64,000 nucleotides of DNA from Rhizobium sp. Pop5 (GCF_024721175.1 NZ_CP099399.1:4320501-4384500), one strand, 5' to 3'. Numbered from the stretch's first letter, positions 18,544 to 27,667 are shown. A program made the numbers and translations. The notes: generated by a model not told the origin, from the sequence alone.

Positions 18544-19341
18544 ATGGACTATATAAATGCTGCAATCCTCGGCGTCGTCGAGGGGATTACCGAATTCCTG
18601 CCGATCTCGAGCACGGGCCACCTGATCATTGCCGAGCAATGGCTCGGACACCGTTCGGACATGTTCAACATCGTCATCCAAGCGGGCGCCATCCTTGCCG
18701 TCACCATCATTTACTGGCGTCGCCTGCTGGATCTGGTGCTTGGCTGGCGTCAGCCTGAGAATCGCGATTATGCGGCCAAGCTGATCGTTGCCTTCCTCAT
18801 CACCGCAATTCTGGGGCTGATCGTCAAGAAGCTCGGCTTCGAACTTCCGGAGACCGCAACGCCTATCGCCTGGGCGCTGATTATCGGCGGTATCTGGATG
18901 ATCTTCGCCGAATGGGCTGCGGCGCGTAAGGCCCCTCACAAGGAGATCACCTGGCTTGTCGCCATTCTGGTCGGCATCGCCCAGATCGTCGCAGGCATCT
19001 TCCCGGGAACGTCGCGTTCCGGCGCCACCATCTTCGTCGCCATGCTGGCAGGCACCGGCAATCGCGCCGCGGCGACCGAATTCGCCTTTCTCGTCGGCAT
19101 TCCCACAATGTATGCCGCCAGCGGCTATGAATTGCTGAAGACGTTCAAGGATGGCGGGGCGGCCGGCGAGGACTGGACCGCGCTTGGCATCGCCTTCGTC
19201 GTCTCCACCGTTGTCGCCTTCATCGCGGTCAAATGGCTCCTTGCCTATATCAGAAGCAACCGTTTCACGCTGTTTGCTATCTACCGCATCATCCTCGGCG
19301 TCTTGCTGCTTGGCATGGCCGCAACCGGGTTGATCGCCTGA
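18544..19341 (+). CDS. uppP: Undecaprenyl-diphosphate phosphatase
   Basis: This is a 265-residue polytopic membrane enzyme recycling the lipid carrier of peptidoglycan and polysaccharide synthesis. The two UppP/BacA motifs are present: EGITEFLPISSTGHLIIAEQ near residue 13, and FPGTSRSGATIFVAML near residue 157. Seven to eight hydrophobic segments follow. It is monocistronic with its own start after a GGAG-type ribosome-binding site. Confidence 0.95.
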   Translation: MDYINAAILGVVEGITEFLPISSTGHLIIAEQWLGHRSDMFNIVIQAGAILAVTIIYWRRLLDLVLGWRQPENRDYAAKLIVAFLITAILGLIVKKLGFELPETATPIAWALIIGGIWMIFAEWAAARKAPHKEITWLVAILVGIAQIVAGIFPGTSRSGATIFVAMLAGTGNRAAATEFAFLVGIPTMYAASGYELLKTFKDGGAAGEDWTALGIAFVVSTVVAFIAVKWLLAYIRSNRFTLFAIYRIILGVLLLGMAATGLIA

Positions 19342-19354
19342 TCATCCCCGCCGC

Positions 19355-19388
19355 ATTGCATTCGCGTCACTCCCGGCGTGAATGCAAT
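19355..19388 (+). terminator. Hairpin after uppP
   Basis: ATTGCATTC (19355-19363) pairs with GAATGCAAT (19380-19388), with further inner pairing, just after the uppP stop. The T-tract is weak, so the terminator call is tentative. Confidence 0.45.
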
Positions 19389-19496
19389 TGCCCGGCCGAC
19401 GCTGCAAGCGGGCACGCGATGAGCGGTAAGCCGATTTTTCAGATAGCGATATTGAGAAAATAGCCTTGCCGCTTTTAAGGCAGGCTGAGCTTTGAT

Positions 19497-19520
19497 GAAA
19501 CACCTTGTTTCAGGTGTTTC
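19497..19520 (-). terminator. Hairpin downstream of the small secreted-protein gene
   Basis: GAAACACCT (19497-19505) and AGGTGTTTC (19512-19520) form a perfect 9-bp stem with a 6-nt loop. It lies just downstream of the minus-strand small gene ending at 19568. This suits a terminator, although the following T-run is short. Confidence 0.45.
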
Positions 19521-19567
19521 TAGACTGTTGTCTTAGGCAGAACGCCGGCGCAGACGGCCGGCCACTT

Positions 19568-19720
19568 TCAGTGGCTGATCGAAGCCGTAGAGCAAGGATC
19601 GACGCCGTAGGCCGGTGAGCAATCGCCCTTCACCGCCGCGACCGAACCGGGCGCAACGAAAGAGCCTGCAAGGATAACCAGCGCCGCACACGCAAACAGG
19701 AGCGCGATTGACTTGCCCAT
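19568..19720 (-). CDS. Small exported protein, 50 residues
   Basis: This short frame begins MGKSIALLFACAALVILAG and continues through SFVAPGSVAAVKGDCSPAYG to an end in PCSTASISH. The first 19 residues form a clear signal peptide or signal anchor, and the mature part has two cysteines that could form a disulphide. An AAGG ribosome-binding site lies 8 nt upstream and a hairpin follows the stop. It overlaps no other credible frame. I do not recognise a family; a small periplasmic protein is the best description. Confidence 0.55.
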   Translation of the reverse strand: MGKSIALLFACAALVILAGSFVAPGSVAAVKGDCSPAYGVDPCSTASISH

Positions 19721-19949
19721 CGAGAATGCCTTTCACAGTGATTGCCGCGCGCTATCGCAGGCGTTGAAACCTTCAGAAGACGCGCGGGGTTTGGTAGTCA
19801 GTGGAATGACAAATAGCAATAAACGTTCCTGCTAAATTTGGTGTTAATTCCACAAAATTTCCGGTGCGTCTTTTATGCAACGCCGATCGAGATGACGGGC
19901 AGAAAAACATGGCGAACTTGCGCCAGGATTGCCGGATGCCACACGAAAA

Positions 19950-19983
19950 AAACGCCGCACGCGTTATCCGCGGGCGGCGTTTT
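19950..19983 (-). terminator. Rho-independent terminator of the NDUFA9-like gene
   Basis: AAACGCCGC (19950-19958) pairs with GCGGCGTTT (19975-19983). On the minus strand the stem is followed by a run of Ts. It lies about 20 bp after the stop of the minus-strand gene at 20002. Confidence 0.75.
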
Positions 19984-20001
19984 CCATTGTCTGAAATATG
20001 A

Positions 20002-20982
20002 TCAGGCAGCCTTGCCGGTGCCGGTATACTGGCCGTGCGGGCGATACTGCACGAGGTAGGAACCGAGCACCGATGCCGGCATGGTGGGCGTGATGCCGAG
20101 GCCTTTCAGCGTGCGGCCTTCCGCCTCGGCTTCTCTGGAGACGATATTGTCGTGCTTGAGCAGGCGCACCTGATCCGGCGTGATCGGCGGCGTTATGAAG
20201 GGGATCATCGAAGCGATGCTGCCGATCATCGAGGCGATGCCGAAGGGCAGGGATACCAGCGGGTTCTTGCGGTTCGTCACCTTCAGCATCATCTCGAGAC
20301 ATTCGCGGAAGGTCAGTACCTCGGGCCCGCCGAGTTCATAGATCTTGCCGCCGGCCACCTTGCCATCAACGGCGCGGGCAACGGCCTCGGCGATATCTTC
20401 GACATAGACAGGCTGGAATTTCGTCTTGCCGCCGCCGACCAGCGGCAGAACCGGCGACATGCGCGCCATGTCGGCGAACTTGTTGAAGAAGCTGTCCTCC
20501 GGTCCGAAGACGATCGACGGGCGGAAGATCACCGCATCGGGCTTGATGGAGTGGATGGCGGCTTCGGCGCGGCCCTTGGTGCGGCCATAATCCGAAACGG
20601 ATTTGGCGTCGGCGCCGATCGCCGAAATATGGACGAGGCCGGCGCCGGCGTTGCGTGCCGCTTCAGCGACCGCGCGGCCGCCGAATTCCTGCACTGCGTC
20701 GAAGGTATTGCGGCCGGTTTCGTGCAGAATGCCGACGCAGTTGATGACATGGCTTGCACCCTCGACGGCGCGGTCGATCGAATTGCGATAACGCAGGTTC
20801 GCTTGCACGAAAGAGATCTGGCCAACATTGCCGAGCGGCTGCAGGAAGCCGGCGAGATCGGGGCGGCGCACGGCAACGCGGATGCGATAGCCACGCTTGG
20901 CAAGCGCGCGAACCACGTGCCTGCCCACGAAGCCGGACCCTCCGAACACGGTGACGAGCGGGGGCAGGTTGGCAAGGGTCAT
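20002..20982 (-). CDS. NDUFA9-like NAD(P)H-binding protein (complex I-associated SDR)
   Basis: This 326-residue atypical SDR has FGGSGFVGRHVVRALAKRGY (residues 13-32), INCVGILHETG and ISAIGADAKSVSDYGRTKG. This is the pattern of the alphaproteobacterial homologue of mitochondrial complex I subunit NDUFA9. It probably binds NADPH and helps assembly or stability of complex I; this role is transferred from family knowledge. It is followed by a strong terminator. Confidence 0.8.
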   Translation of the reverse strand: MTLANLPPLVTVFGGSGFVGRHVVRALAKRGYRIRVAVRRPDLAGFLQPLGNVGQISFVQANLRYRNSIDRAVEGASHVINCVGILHETGRNTFDAVQEFGGRAVAEAARNAGAGLVHISAIGADAKSVSDYGRTKGRAEAAIHSIKPDAVIFRPSIVFGPEDSFFNKFADMARMSPVLPLVGGGKTKFQPVYVEDIAEAVARAVDGKVAGGKIYELGGPEVLTFRECLEMMLKVTNRKNPLVSLPFGIASMIGSIASMIPFITPPITPDQVRLLKHDNIVSREAEAEGRTLKGLGITPTMPASVLGSYLVQYRPHGQYTGTGKAA

Positions 20983-21092
20983 GGCAGGCTCCTCGAAAGG
21001 CTGTGCGGGATGCTGTATCGGCTCCGTCTTAGCCGAATCCCGGCGCGACGGGAAGGCCTATCGCGCCGCGAGTTTTGCGGATGCGAAGGTGG

Positions 21093-21380
21093 TCAGATGC
21101 CCTCGACGACGACCATTTCCGCATCCGCCACTTCCTGGCGGATTTTCGCGGCGATCTGGTATTCCGGCGAATTGTAGCAATCGACGGCGTGCTGCATCGA
21201 GGGGAATTCGATCACGACGTTGCGGGCGCGCGCCTTGCCTTCGAGTTCGGTGAAGGCGCCGCCGCGCGCCAGGAAATTCGCGCCGTATTTTTCGAAGGCC
21301 GGCTTGGCCGCCGCCACATAATCCTTGTAGCGCTCGGCATCGCGAACGTCGACGCGGGCGATCCAGTATCCCTTGGCCAT
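21093..21380 (-). CDS. DUF1330 family protein
   Basis: This 95-residue ferredoxin-like alpha+beta protein has the DUF1330 pattern: GYWIARVDVRDAERYKDYVAAA at the N-terminus, ARNVVIEFPSMQHAVDCYNSPEYQ in the second half. Family members are dimeric and of unknown function, related to EthD/dimeric alpha-beta barrel proteins. It lies 26 bp upstream of pyrF's stop on the same strand and is probably transcribed with pyrF. Confidence 0.85.
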   Translation of the reverse strand: MAKGYWIARVDVRDAERYKDYVAAAKPAFEKYGANFLARGGAFTELEGKARARNVVIEFPSMQHAVDCYNSPEYQIAAKIRQEVADAEMVVVEGI

Positions 21381-21406
21381 GGTCTTCTCCCTTTTGCCGT
21401 TAAATC

Positions 21407-22114
21407 TCAGCGGTTTGCCGGCCAGAGCGCCGTCACCATCTCGTTGAGGACGGCGCGGGCGGCCTCCTTCGGATCGGGCGCCTTGACGATCGGCCGGGCA
21501 ACGACGAGATGCGTAGCTCCCGCCTTCAGCGCGTCGAACGGGGTCATCACCCGCTTCTGGTCGCCCTTGTCGCTGCCTGTCGGGCGGATACCGGGTGTCA
21601 CGATCGCCATGTCGGGCCCGATGATCTCGCGCACCTCGGCCGCTTCCGCCGCAGAGCAGACAATGCCGCCCATGCCGGCCGTGCGCGCCTGTTCGGCGCG
21701 GCGCAGCACTAGGCTATGCGGATCTTGGCTGTAGCCGGCCTCGGCAAGGTCTTCGGCATCCATCGAGGTGAGCACGGTGACACCCAGAAGGCAGAGGCCG
21801 GAGCCGGCAGCGGCCGCGACCGCAGCCTTCATTGCTTTGGGATAGGCATGCAGCGTCAGCATCGACATGCCCATCTTGGCGATGTTCTCGACGCCCGAGG
21901 CGACCGTGTTGTCGATGTCGAGTAGCTTCATGTCGAGAAAGATCTTCTTGCCGCTTGCGGCGAGTTCGCGGGCGAATTCCAGCCCGCCGGCGAAGACCAG
22001 CTGGTAGCCGATCTTATAGAAGAGAACGTCGTCGCCGAGCGTGGAAACCAATCTTTCGGCCTCGCCGATCGTTGGAACATCCAGGCCGACGATCAGCCGC
22101 TCGCGTGCGTCCAT
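21407..22114 (-). CDS. pyrF: Orotidine 5'-phosphate decarboxylase
   Basis: This 235-residue TIM-barrel enzyme makes UMP from OMP, the last step of de novo pyrimidine synthesis. The N-terminal LIVGLDVPT, the catalytic Lys-Asp array in [15 protein letters not shown] (residues 57-71) and the phosphate-binding [17 protein letters not shown] (residues ~180-196) are all present. It is preceded at 6 bp by the histidine phosphatase gene. Confidence 0.95.
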   Translation of the reverse strand: MDARERLIVGLDVPTIGEAERLVSTLGDDVLFYKIGYQLVFAGGLEFARELAASGKKIFLDMKLLDIDNTVASGVENIAKMGMSMLTLHAYPKAMKAAVAAAAGSGLCLLGVTVLTSMDAEDLAEAGYSQDPHSLVLRRAEQARTAGMGGIVCSAAEAAEVREIIGPDMAIVTPGIRPTGSDKGDQKRVMTPFDALKAGATHLVVARPIVKAPDPKEAARAVLNEMVTALWPANR

Positions 22115-22120
22115 GTGAAG

Positions 22121-22702
22121 TCACCCCCGCCAGTCTTCGATGGGTGTCCAGTCGCATGATAAGCGGCGATCCGCAAGGTCGAAAGCATAGAGATTGCCGC
22201 CCCCGCCCGGCTGGTCGCGGTCGCGCGAGATCGGCCTGCCTGCCAAATGGCATTTGAGCAGCGTGCCGACGCCGCCATGGCCGACGAAGGCGATCGGCGC
22301 TGCCGCATCATGCGTCGCAAGAACGCTATTCACCGCCTCGACGATGCGGCGTTGGGCGTCGATGGCCCGTTCCCAACCTTTGAAGCTTTCCTCCGGGTTG
22401 GCAAAGAACCAGTTGGCGGCTTCTTCGAACTGTGGCGGTGGCAGGAAGCCAGTAGCCGAGCGATCGTTCTCATGCATGCCATGGACGATCTCTATCCTGG
22501 CGCCGGAGGCTTCGGCCAGGATCTCGGCCGTCTCGATCGCCTTCGTCTCGTCGCTGGAGATGATGCGCCGCAGCTGCTTGGCCCAGCCGCTCTCGGCGGC
22601 TTTGAGGGCGCGCGCGGCGCCGACATCGGAAAGCCCCCATTTCGGCACGGGAACATTCGCATCAATCTTGACTTGCGGATGAGTGATATAAAGTCCGAAC
22701 AT
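22121..22702 (-). CDS. Histidine phosphatase family protein
   Basis: This 193-residue phosphoglycerate-mutase-like protein has the first catalytic motif altered to YITHP where most members have RHG. The rest is conserved: LRRIISSDETKAIETAEI, the acid HEN in IVHGMHENDRSATGF, and the second His in AFVGHGGVGTLLKC. ATG 22702 starts directly at the first beta strand. It is packed between pmtA and pyrF. Substrate unknown; the THP variant could change the specificity or mechanism. Confidence 0.8.
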   Translation of the reverse strand: MFGLYITHPQVKIDANVPVPKWGLSDVGAARALKAAESGWAKQLRRIISSDETKAIETAEILAEASGARIEIVHGMHENDRSATGFLPPPQFEEAANWFFANPEESFKGWERAIDAQRRIVEAVNSVLATHDAAAPIAFVGHGGVGTLLKCHLAGRPISRDRDQPGGGGNLYAFDLADRRLSCDWTPIEDWRG

Positions 22703-22703
22703 C

Positions 22704-23303
22704 TCAGCCGCGCCGGTAGATCCAGAGCTGCGCCGGCGGAATGTTGCGGACCACGAAATCGAAATGCTGGATGTGGTAGCGGTCCGGATTGGCAGCGATC
22801 GGCGAGATCGCGCCATACGAGATCTGCACCACCGGCCGTCCGGCGGGCAGGCGATCGAGCAGGCTTTCGAGCAGCGAGACGCGCATCGCCATCGGGAAGT
22901 TCAGAAGCGGAATGCACGAGACGACAGAATCGAATGTCCGGTCGCCGAAATCGCCGAGCGTCGCCTGAAGATCGAAGGCGTCGCCGTTGATGAAGCGTAC
23001 GCCGGGATAGGCCCGCTTCAGATGCTCATGGAAATCCGTCGAATATTCGATCGCGACGAGGTTTTCCGGCTTCACGCCGCGGCCGAGGATGGCCTTGGTG
23101 ACGGCGCCTGTGCCCGGTCCGAGCTCCAGCACCGGCAGCCCTGAATTGAGGTTGATGACGCTTGCCATGCGTTTGGCGGTGATCGAGGAGGTCGGCACGA
23201 TGGAGCCGACCGTCTTTGGTCCCTGCATCATGCCTCTGAAGAAGCGGATCTCGTCGTCGAACCTCTTGCCCAGCCGCTCTTTCACTCTGACACGTAAGCT
23301 CAT
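22704..23303 (-). CDS. pmtA: Phosphatidylethanolamine/phospholipid N-methyltransferase
   Basis: This 199-residue SAM-dependent methyltransferase closely fits rhizobial PmtA. It has an N-terminal amphipathic stretch RVKERLGKRFDDEIRFFRGMMQGPK, then VGSIVPTSSITAKRMASV, and the SAM motif VLELGPGTGAVTKAIL (residues ~58-73). It also contains SVVSCIPLLNFP. It methylates phosphatidylethanolamine stepwise to phosphatidylcholine at the membrane. The phosphatase gene starts 1 bp after its stop. Confidence 0.88.
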   Translation of the reverse strand: MSLRVRVKERLGKRFDDEIRFFRGMMQGPKTVGSIVPTSSITAKRMASVINLNSGLPVLELGPGTGAVTKAILGRGVKPENLVAIEYSTDFHEHLKRAYPGVRFINGDAFDLQATLGDFGDRTFDSVVSCIPLLNFPMAMRVSLLESLLDRLPAGRPVVQISYGAISPIAANPDRYHIQHFDFVVRNIPPAQLWIYRRG

Positions 23304-23398
23304 TCTCCACCCATTTGCATATTGACCTGACGCTCTAATATGCGCGTTGTCGCTGCCGGGACAAGGTTTTTCGCAACAGGAACATCGGCATCAACAGC

Positions 23399-24304
23399 TC
23401 ATGCAGCCTTTCGGGTGGAGCGAGGCGGGAGATCGGAAAGCCTTTCGGCCAGATGCTCGGCGTCGACAGGCGCGCGCAGCTTCTTATCCGTGTTGTCGAA
23501 ATAGAGATAGACATCGCGGCCTGTGGCGCGCGCCGGCACGGGTTCAAGCACCCGCATCGCATCGTCGGGTTCTCCGCCCGTTGCCCAGGCGCGAATGCGT
23601 TCGGCCCATAGATCGAGCGCTTCGTCCTCATAGCCGCTGACATAAAGCTGCTCCGAACCATGCAGGCGGCAATAGATAAAGTCAGCGGTGATATCCATCA
23701 ATAGCGGCCATTTCACCGTATCGGCGCAGACAAGAGCGACCTTGTGTCGCCGAAGCATCTCGATGAATTCAGCTGAGCGGAAGCTGTCGTTGCGGATTTC
23801 CAGCGCATGGCGGATCGGTTGATGCCCGTCGCTTCTCAGCCAAGCGTGTTTGAGGCGCGCGTCGTGGCGCTTGGCAAGCGCTATCGCCGCATCGTGATCA
23901 TGCGGCAGCAGTGACAGGAAATTTTCGTAACGAGCCGGATCGAAGGCCATATTCGGCGGAAATTGCCAGAGGATCGGCCCGAGTTTGGGGCCGAGCCTGA
24001 GCAGGCCGGAGCCGAAAAAATTGGCAAGTGGCGCCACGATCTCCTGCAGCCGCCGCACATGCGTAAGGAAGCGCGGCCCTTTGACCGCGAAGACGAAATC
24101 ATCCGGCGTTTCGTCCCGCCAGCGGCCGAAGCTTTCAGGCCGCTGCAAGCCGTAGAAAGTGCCGTTGATCTCGATCGAGCGGAAGTGCCGGGCGGCGTAG
24201 GAAAGCTCCTGCTTCTGCGGCAGATCCTCCGGATAGAATTGCCCGCGCCAAGGCGCATAGGTCCAGCCTGAAATGCCAATGCGCACCGCTCCCGTCTTTT
24301 TCAT
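23399..24304 (-). CDS. DUF72 domain protein
   Basis: This 301-residue TIM-barrel protein of the YecE/DUF72 family has IGISGWTYAPWRGQFYPEDLPQK at the N-terminus, EINGTFYGLQRPESF, WRDETPDDFVFAVKGPRFLTH, the FFGSGLLRLGPKLGPILWQFPP segment, and YIYCRLHG-like ADFIYCRLHG. The biochemical function of the family is not established. It lies between pmtA and dnaN with its own intergenic region. Confidence 0.88.
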   Translation of the reverse strand: MKKTGAVRIGISGWTYAPWRGQFYPEDLPQKQELSYAARHFRSIEINGTFYGLQRPESFGRWRDETPDDFVFAVKGPRFLTHVRRLQEIVAPLANFFGSGLLRLGPKLGPILWQFPPNMAFDPARYENFLSLLPHDHDAAIALAKRHDARLKHAWLRSDGHQPIRHALEIRNDSFRSAEFIEMLRRHKVALVCADTVKWPLLMDITADFIYCRLHGSEQLYVSGYEDEALDLWAERIRAWATGGEPDDAMRVLEPVPARATGRDVYLYFDNTDKKLRAPVDAEHLAERLSDLPPRSTRKAA

Positions 24305-24359
24305 CCTGAATTCCTCCGGCCTGACGGGAGGAAACCGGAAACGGGCGCCTTCGTTCCCG

Positions 24360-25478
24360 TCAGACGCGCATCGGCATCAGCACGTAGAGGGCGTCGTCGC
24401 CGGCCGTATCGCGGATCAGCGTCGGCGAGCCGGCATCGGCCAGCAGGAAGATCGCCTCCTCGCCGGAAAGCTGCGCGGTGATGTCGAGCAGGTATTTGGC
24501 ATTGAAGCCGATTTCCATTGCGTCCGTATCGTAGCCGACGGCGACTTCCTCGGTCGCACTGCCGGAATCCGGATTGTTGACGGTCAGCATCAGCTGCCCT
24601 TCGGAAAGCGCGAGCTTCACGGCGCGGCCGCGTTCGGAGGAGATCGTGGAGACGCGGTCGACGGCTTGCGCGAAGGTCGTGCAGTCGACGCGCATTTCCT
24701 TGTCATTGCCTGTGGGAATGACGCGCTGGTAATCCGGGAAAGTGCCGTCGATCAGCTTCGAGGTCAGGACGATCGAGCCGATCGTCATGCGGATCTTGGC
24801 ATCGGAAACCTCGACGGTCACGACCGCCTCGGGATTGTCGACCAGCTTCTGCAGCTCGCCGACCGTCTTGCGCGGAATGATGATGCCGGGCATGCCCTCG
24901 GAGCCGGCAGGCGCATCGACGTCGGCGCGCGCCAGGCGGTGGCCGTCGGTCGCAACGGCCCGCAATTTCAGGTCGCCCTTGCTTTCGATCGTGTGGAAGA
25001 AGATGCCGTTGAGATAATAGCGCGTCTCTTCCGTCGAGATTGCAAACTGCGTGCGGTCGATCAGCATCTTCAGATCGGTCGCCTTCAGCTTGAACGAATG
25101 CGTGAAGGTGCCGGCGGTCAGATCCGGAAAGTCGGATTCCGGCAGGCACTGCAGCGAGAATTTCGAGCGGCCGGACTGCACGGTCATCGAGCCGCCGTCG
25201 GTGCTGGTGGCAAGCAGCACTTCCGAACCGTCGGGAAGCTTGCGCACGATGTCGTAGAGAAGATGGGCGGGAACGGTGGTGGCGCCGGCCTGCTCGACGC
25301 TTGCCGGCGTCGCCTCGGTAATTTCGAGGTCGAGGTCGGTCGCCTTCATGTCGAGGTTCTGGCCGTCGGCCTTGAGCAGTACGTTGGACAGGATCGGGAT
25401 CGTGTTGCGACGTTCGACCACGCGGTGGACGTGGTTCAGCGATTTCAACAGGTTTGACCGCTCAATAGTAATACGCAT
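24360..25478 (-). CDS. dnaN: DNA polymerase III subunit beta (sliding clamp)
   Basis: This 372-residue protein has the three-domain clamp architecture. It begins MRITIERSNLLKSLNHVHRVVERR and includes NTIPILSNVLLKADG. The third domain ends in the family-typical PTLIRDTAGDDALYVLMPMRV, whose PMRV end closes the hydrophobic cleft bound by polymerase partners. It is the dimeric ring that tethers the replicative polymerase to DNA. It is divergent from rsmI. Confidence 0.97.
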   Translation of the reverse strand: MRITIERSNLLKSLNHVHRVVERRNTIPILSNVLLKADGQNLDMKATDLDLEITEATPASVEQAGATTVPAHLLYDIVRKLPDGSEVLLATSTDGGSMTVQSGRSKFSLQCLPESDFPDLTAGTFTHSFKLKATDLKMLIDRTQFAISTEETRYYLNGIFFHTIESKGDLKLRAVATDGHRLARADVDAPAGSEGMPGIIIPRKTVGELQKLVDNPEAVVTVEVSDAKIRMTIGSIVLTSKLIDGTFPDYQRVIPTGNDKEMRVDCTTFAQAVDRVSTISSERGRAVKLALSEGQLMLTVNNPDSGSATEEVAVGYDTDAMEIGFNAKYLLDITAQLSGEEAIFLLADAGSPTLIRDTAGDDALYVLMPMRV

Positions 25479-25701
25479 GGGATGCTACCGCTTTCGACCG
25501 TGACTGTCCGGGCGCGTCGAGCACCCGAAGAAATGCTTTCCCGACCGTGAGATCGAGGGAGTGGACGGGCAAAATGGCAGACTTCAGCATCGGATTGCAA
25601 GAGGCATGGAGGACCGGGCGCGTGCATTTCAGGTTTTCCAGAGCAATCCTCACAGAAATCCGAACCCTTGCCGAAGCGGGGCCGCTCGCCCATAAAGGCC
25701 G
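25479..25701. promoter_or_regulatory. Divergent intergenic region dnaN / rsmI
   Basis: These 223 bp between the divergent dnaN and rsmI genes must contain both promoters. I see no further gene and no clear DnaA-box cluster, so it is not a replication origin. Confidence 0.5.
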
Positions 25702-26658
25702 ATGAACCGGCGCGGCGCCGGCGGGACGAAAGCAAATGGCATGACTGAGGAAACGACAGCGGAAACCGCCGGCCGGCGAAGCTTCCGCCTGCACAATGCA
25801 ACGGTGCCGGCACGGCCGCTGGAACCGGCGCTCTATCTGGTCGCGACCCCTATCGGCAATCTCGGCGACATCACGCTGCGCGCGCTGGAAACGCTCGCCG
25901 GCGCCGATGTGCTCGCCTGTGAGGATACCCGCGTCACCCGCGTGCTGCTCGATCGCTACGGTATCCAGAACCGTCCCTTTTCCTATCACGAGCACAATGC
26001 CGATGAGGCCGGTCCCCGGCTTTTACAGGCGCTGGAGGCGGGCCGGTCGGTGGCGCTGGTTTCCGATGCCGGCACACCGCTCGTTTCCGATCCCGGCTAC
26101 CGGCTGGCGCAGCAGGCGATCGCGGCGGGTTATCGCGTCGTTCCCATCCCCGGGGCGTCGGCGCCGCTCGCAGCTCTTGTCGGTTCCGGCCTGCCGAATG
26201 ATGCCTTCCTCTTTGCCGGTTTCCTGCCGGTCAAGGACAAGGCCCGCCGCGACCGGCTGGGTGAATTTGCCGCGGCATCGGCGACGCTGATCTTCTTTGA
26301 ATCGCCGCATCGCATCGGCGCAACGCTTCTCGCCGCCGCCGATGTGCTCGGTGGCACACGCCAAGCCTCCGTCTGCCGCGAACTGACCAAGACCTATGAG
26401 GAGTTCCGCCGCGGCACGCTGGCAGAGCTTGCCGCCCATTATCAGCAGGTGGAAAACGTCAAGGGCGAGATCGTCCTCGTCGTCGGTCCGCCGGAACCGG
26501 TCGAGACTGATGAGGCCGATGTCGAGGCCGTGCTCGCGGATCTGTCGAAAACTATGCCGACGGCCAAGGCCGCGACCGAGGCGGCCCGGCTCACCGGCCT
26601 GCCACGCAAGGTGCTCTACCAGCGCCTGCTGGAGATGAAGGGCGCCGATGGCCGATAG
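25702..26658 (+). CDS. rsmI: 16S rRNA (cytidine1402-2'-O)-methyltransferase
   Basis: This protein of about 318 residues is of the tetrapyrrole-methylase fold. Family motifs are LYLVATPIGNLGDITLRALETL, CEDTRVTRVLLDRYGI, SDAGTPLVSDPGYRL and PIPGASAPLAALVGSGLP. It 2'-O-methylates C1402 of 16S rRNA, strengthening the decoding centre. ATG 25741 is an alternative start; 25702 has AAAGG five bases upstream. It overlaps yraN by 11 bp, the usual rsmI-yraN coupling. Confidence 0.95.
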   Translation: MNRRGAGGTKANGMTEETTAETAGRRSFRLHNATVPARPLEPALYLVATPIGNLGDITLRALETLAGADVLACEDTRVTRVLLDRYGIQNRPFSYHEHNADEAGPRLLQALEAGRSVALVSDAGTPLVSDPGYRLAQQAIAAGYRVVPIPGASAPLAALVGSGLPNDAFLFAGFLPVKDKARRDRLGEFAAASATLIFFESPHRIGATLLAAADVLGGTRQASVCRELTKTYEEFRRGTLAELAAHYQQVENVKGEIVLVVGPPEPVETDEADVEAVLADLSKTMPTAKAATEAARLTGLPRKVLYQRLLEMKGADGR

Positions 26659-27016
26659 CGATCTCACCGCCATCAGGAGGAAGGCCCAGCGCTGGGGTCG
26701 CGTGTCGGAATATGTCGCGGCCGTCTTCCTGATGCTGAAGGGCTATCGCATCCTGGCGCTGCGCCACCGCACCAGGCTCGGCGAAATCGATATCGTCGCT
26801 CGCAAGGGCGATCTCGCCATCTTCGTCGAAGTCAAAGCACGTCATGACGAGGGCGCGGCCGTCGATGCTGTCTCTGTTGTCGCGCAAAAGCGGATAAGGG
26901 CGGCAAGCGATCTCTGGCTTGCGCGTCAGGCTGACTACCCCCGCCTTTCCCAGCGTTATGATATCGTGGCGGTCATGCCGGGCCGGCTGCCCCGGCACTT
27001 TCCCGACGCCTTCTGA
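26648..27016 (+). CDS. yraN: YraN family (UPF0102) nuclease-like protein
   Basis: This 122-residue protein has an endonuclease-like fold, with the motifs GYRILALRHRTRLGEIDIVARKGDLAIFVEVKAR (Asp and E-x-K of a PD-(D/E)XK core). The family is conserved next to rsmI, but its biological role is unclear. In related rhizobia gshB normally follows; here a cupin gene and a sugar-transport cassette intervene. Confidence 0.88.
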   Translation: MADSDLTAIRRKAQRWGRVSEYVAAVFLMLKGYRILALRHRTRLGEIDIVARKGDLAIFVEVKARHDEGAAVDAVSVVAQKRIRAASDLWLARQADYPRLSQRYDIVAVMPGRLPRHFPDAF

Positions 27017-27134
27017 TATCTCTCTGCTTTTCACGGCTTTCGGATCGTTAAAATTTTAGTCCCGGCTTGAACGAGCTCCTTACGACTCTCTGCTATCCAC
27101 GGCCTTGGTAGGGATAACAATTGGGGGTTGTTTC

Positions 27135-27638
27135 ATGGCCTGGAACCTGATGCTTGCAAGCGCGGTCGCCATGGCTGCGCGTTCTGTGCCTTATATCGCG
27201 CAGAAGCCGGCCGGAAAATCCTTTGTGGCGCATGCAAGCGACCACCTGCCGCTGAAATCAACGCCGATCAACCCGGATTGGATTGTCGCAGGTAACCCAC
27301 AGGCGCGTACCGCCGAACATTCGCGCGGTCATGACGAAGCATCGCTGACGGCGATCTGGGATTGCACGGCGGGCGAATTCCGCTGGTATTTCGGCTGGGA
27401 CGAGACCGTGATGATCCTCGAAGGCGAGGTGCATATCACCGCCGAGGACGGTACGCAGCGAACCCTTGCCGTGGGCGACGTCGCCTTTTTTGCGGGCGGA
27501 ACCTGGGCGAACTGGCGAGTCGACAACTACGTCCGCAAGGTCGCCTTCCTGCGCAAGCCTTTCCCGAAGCCTTTGGCGATCGCCTATCGTCTCCGCAACA
27601 TGCTGCGCAATGGCGCCAACCAGGGCATCGCCGCCTGA
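27135..27638 (+). CDS. Cupin domain protein
   Basis: This 167-residue protein has a single cupin barrel of the EutQ/ureidoglycine type (PF05899-like): GEFRWYFGWDETVMILEGEVHITAEDG, then LAVGDVAFFAGGTWANWRVDNYVRKVAFLR. The metal-binding His/Glu pattern is reduced to E and H positions, so the activity is uncertain. ATG 27135 has GGGGG upstream and starts a compact protein; the upstream in-frame start lacks support. It is convergent with the LacI gene. Confidence 0.75.
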   Translation: MAWNLMLASAVAMAARSVPYIAQKPAGKSFVAHASDHLPLKSTPINPDWIVAGNPQARTAEHSRGHDEASLTAIWDCTAGEFRWYFGWDETVMILEGEVHITAEDGTQRTLAVGDVAFFAGGTWANWRVDNYVRKVAFLRKPFPKPLAIAYRLRNMLRNGANQGIAA

Positions 27639-27667
27639 TTTTCGCTGCCGATAGTGCTGCTATGTGC

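Noticed and set aside
25445..25995. Minus-strand frames between dnaN and rsmI
   Set aside because: They overlap the start of rsmI antisense and lack start signals; the spacer is better explained as a divergent promoter region.
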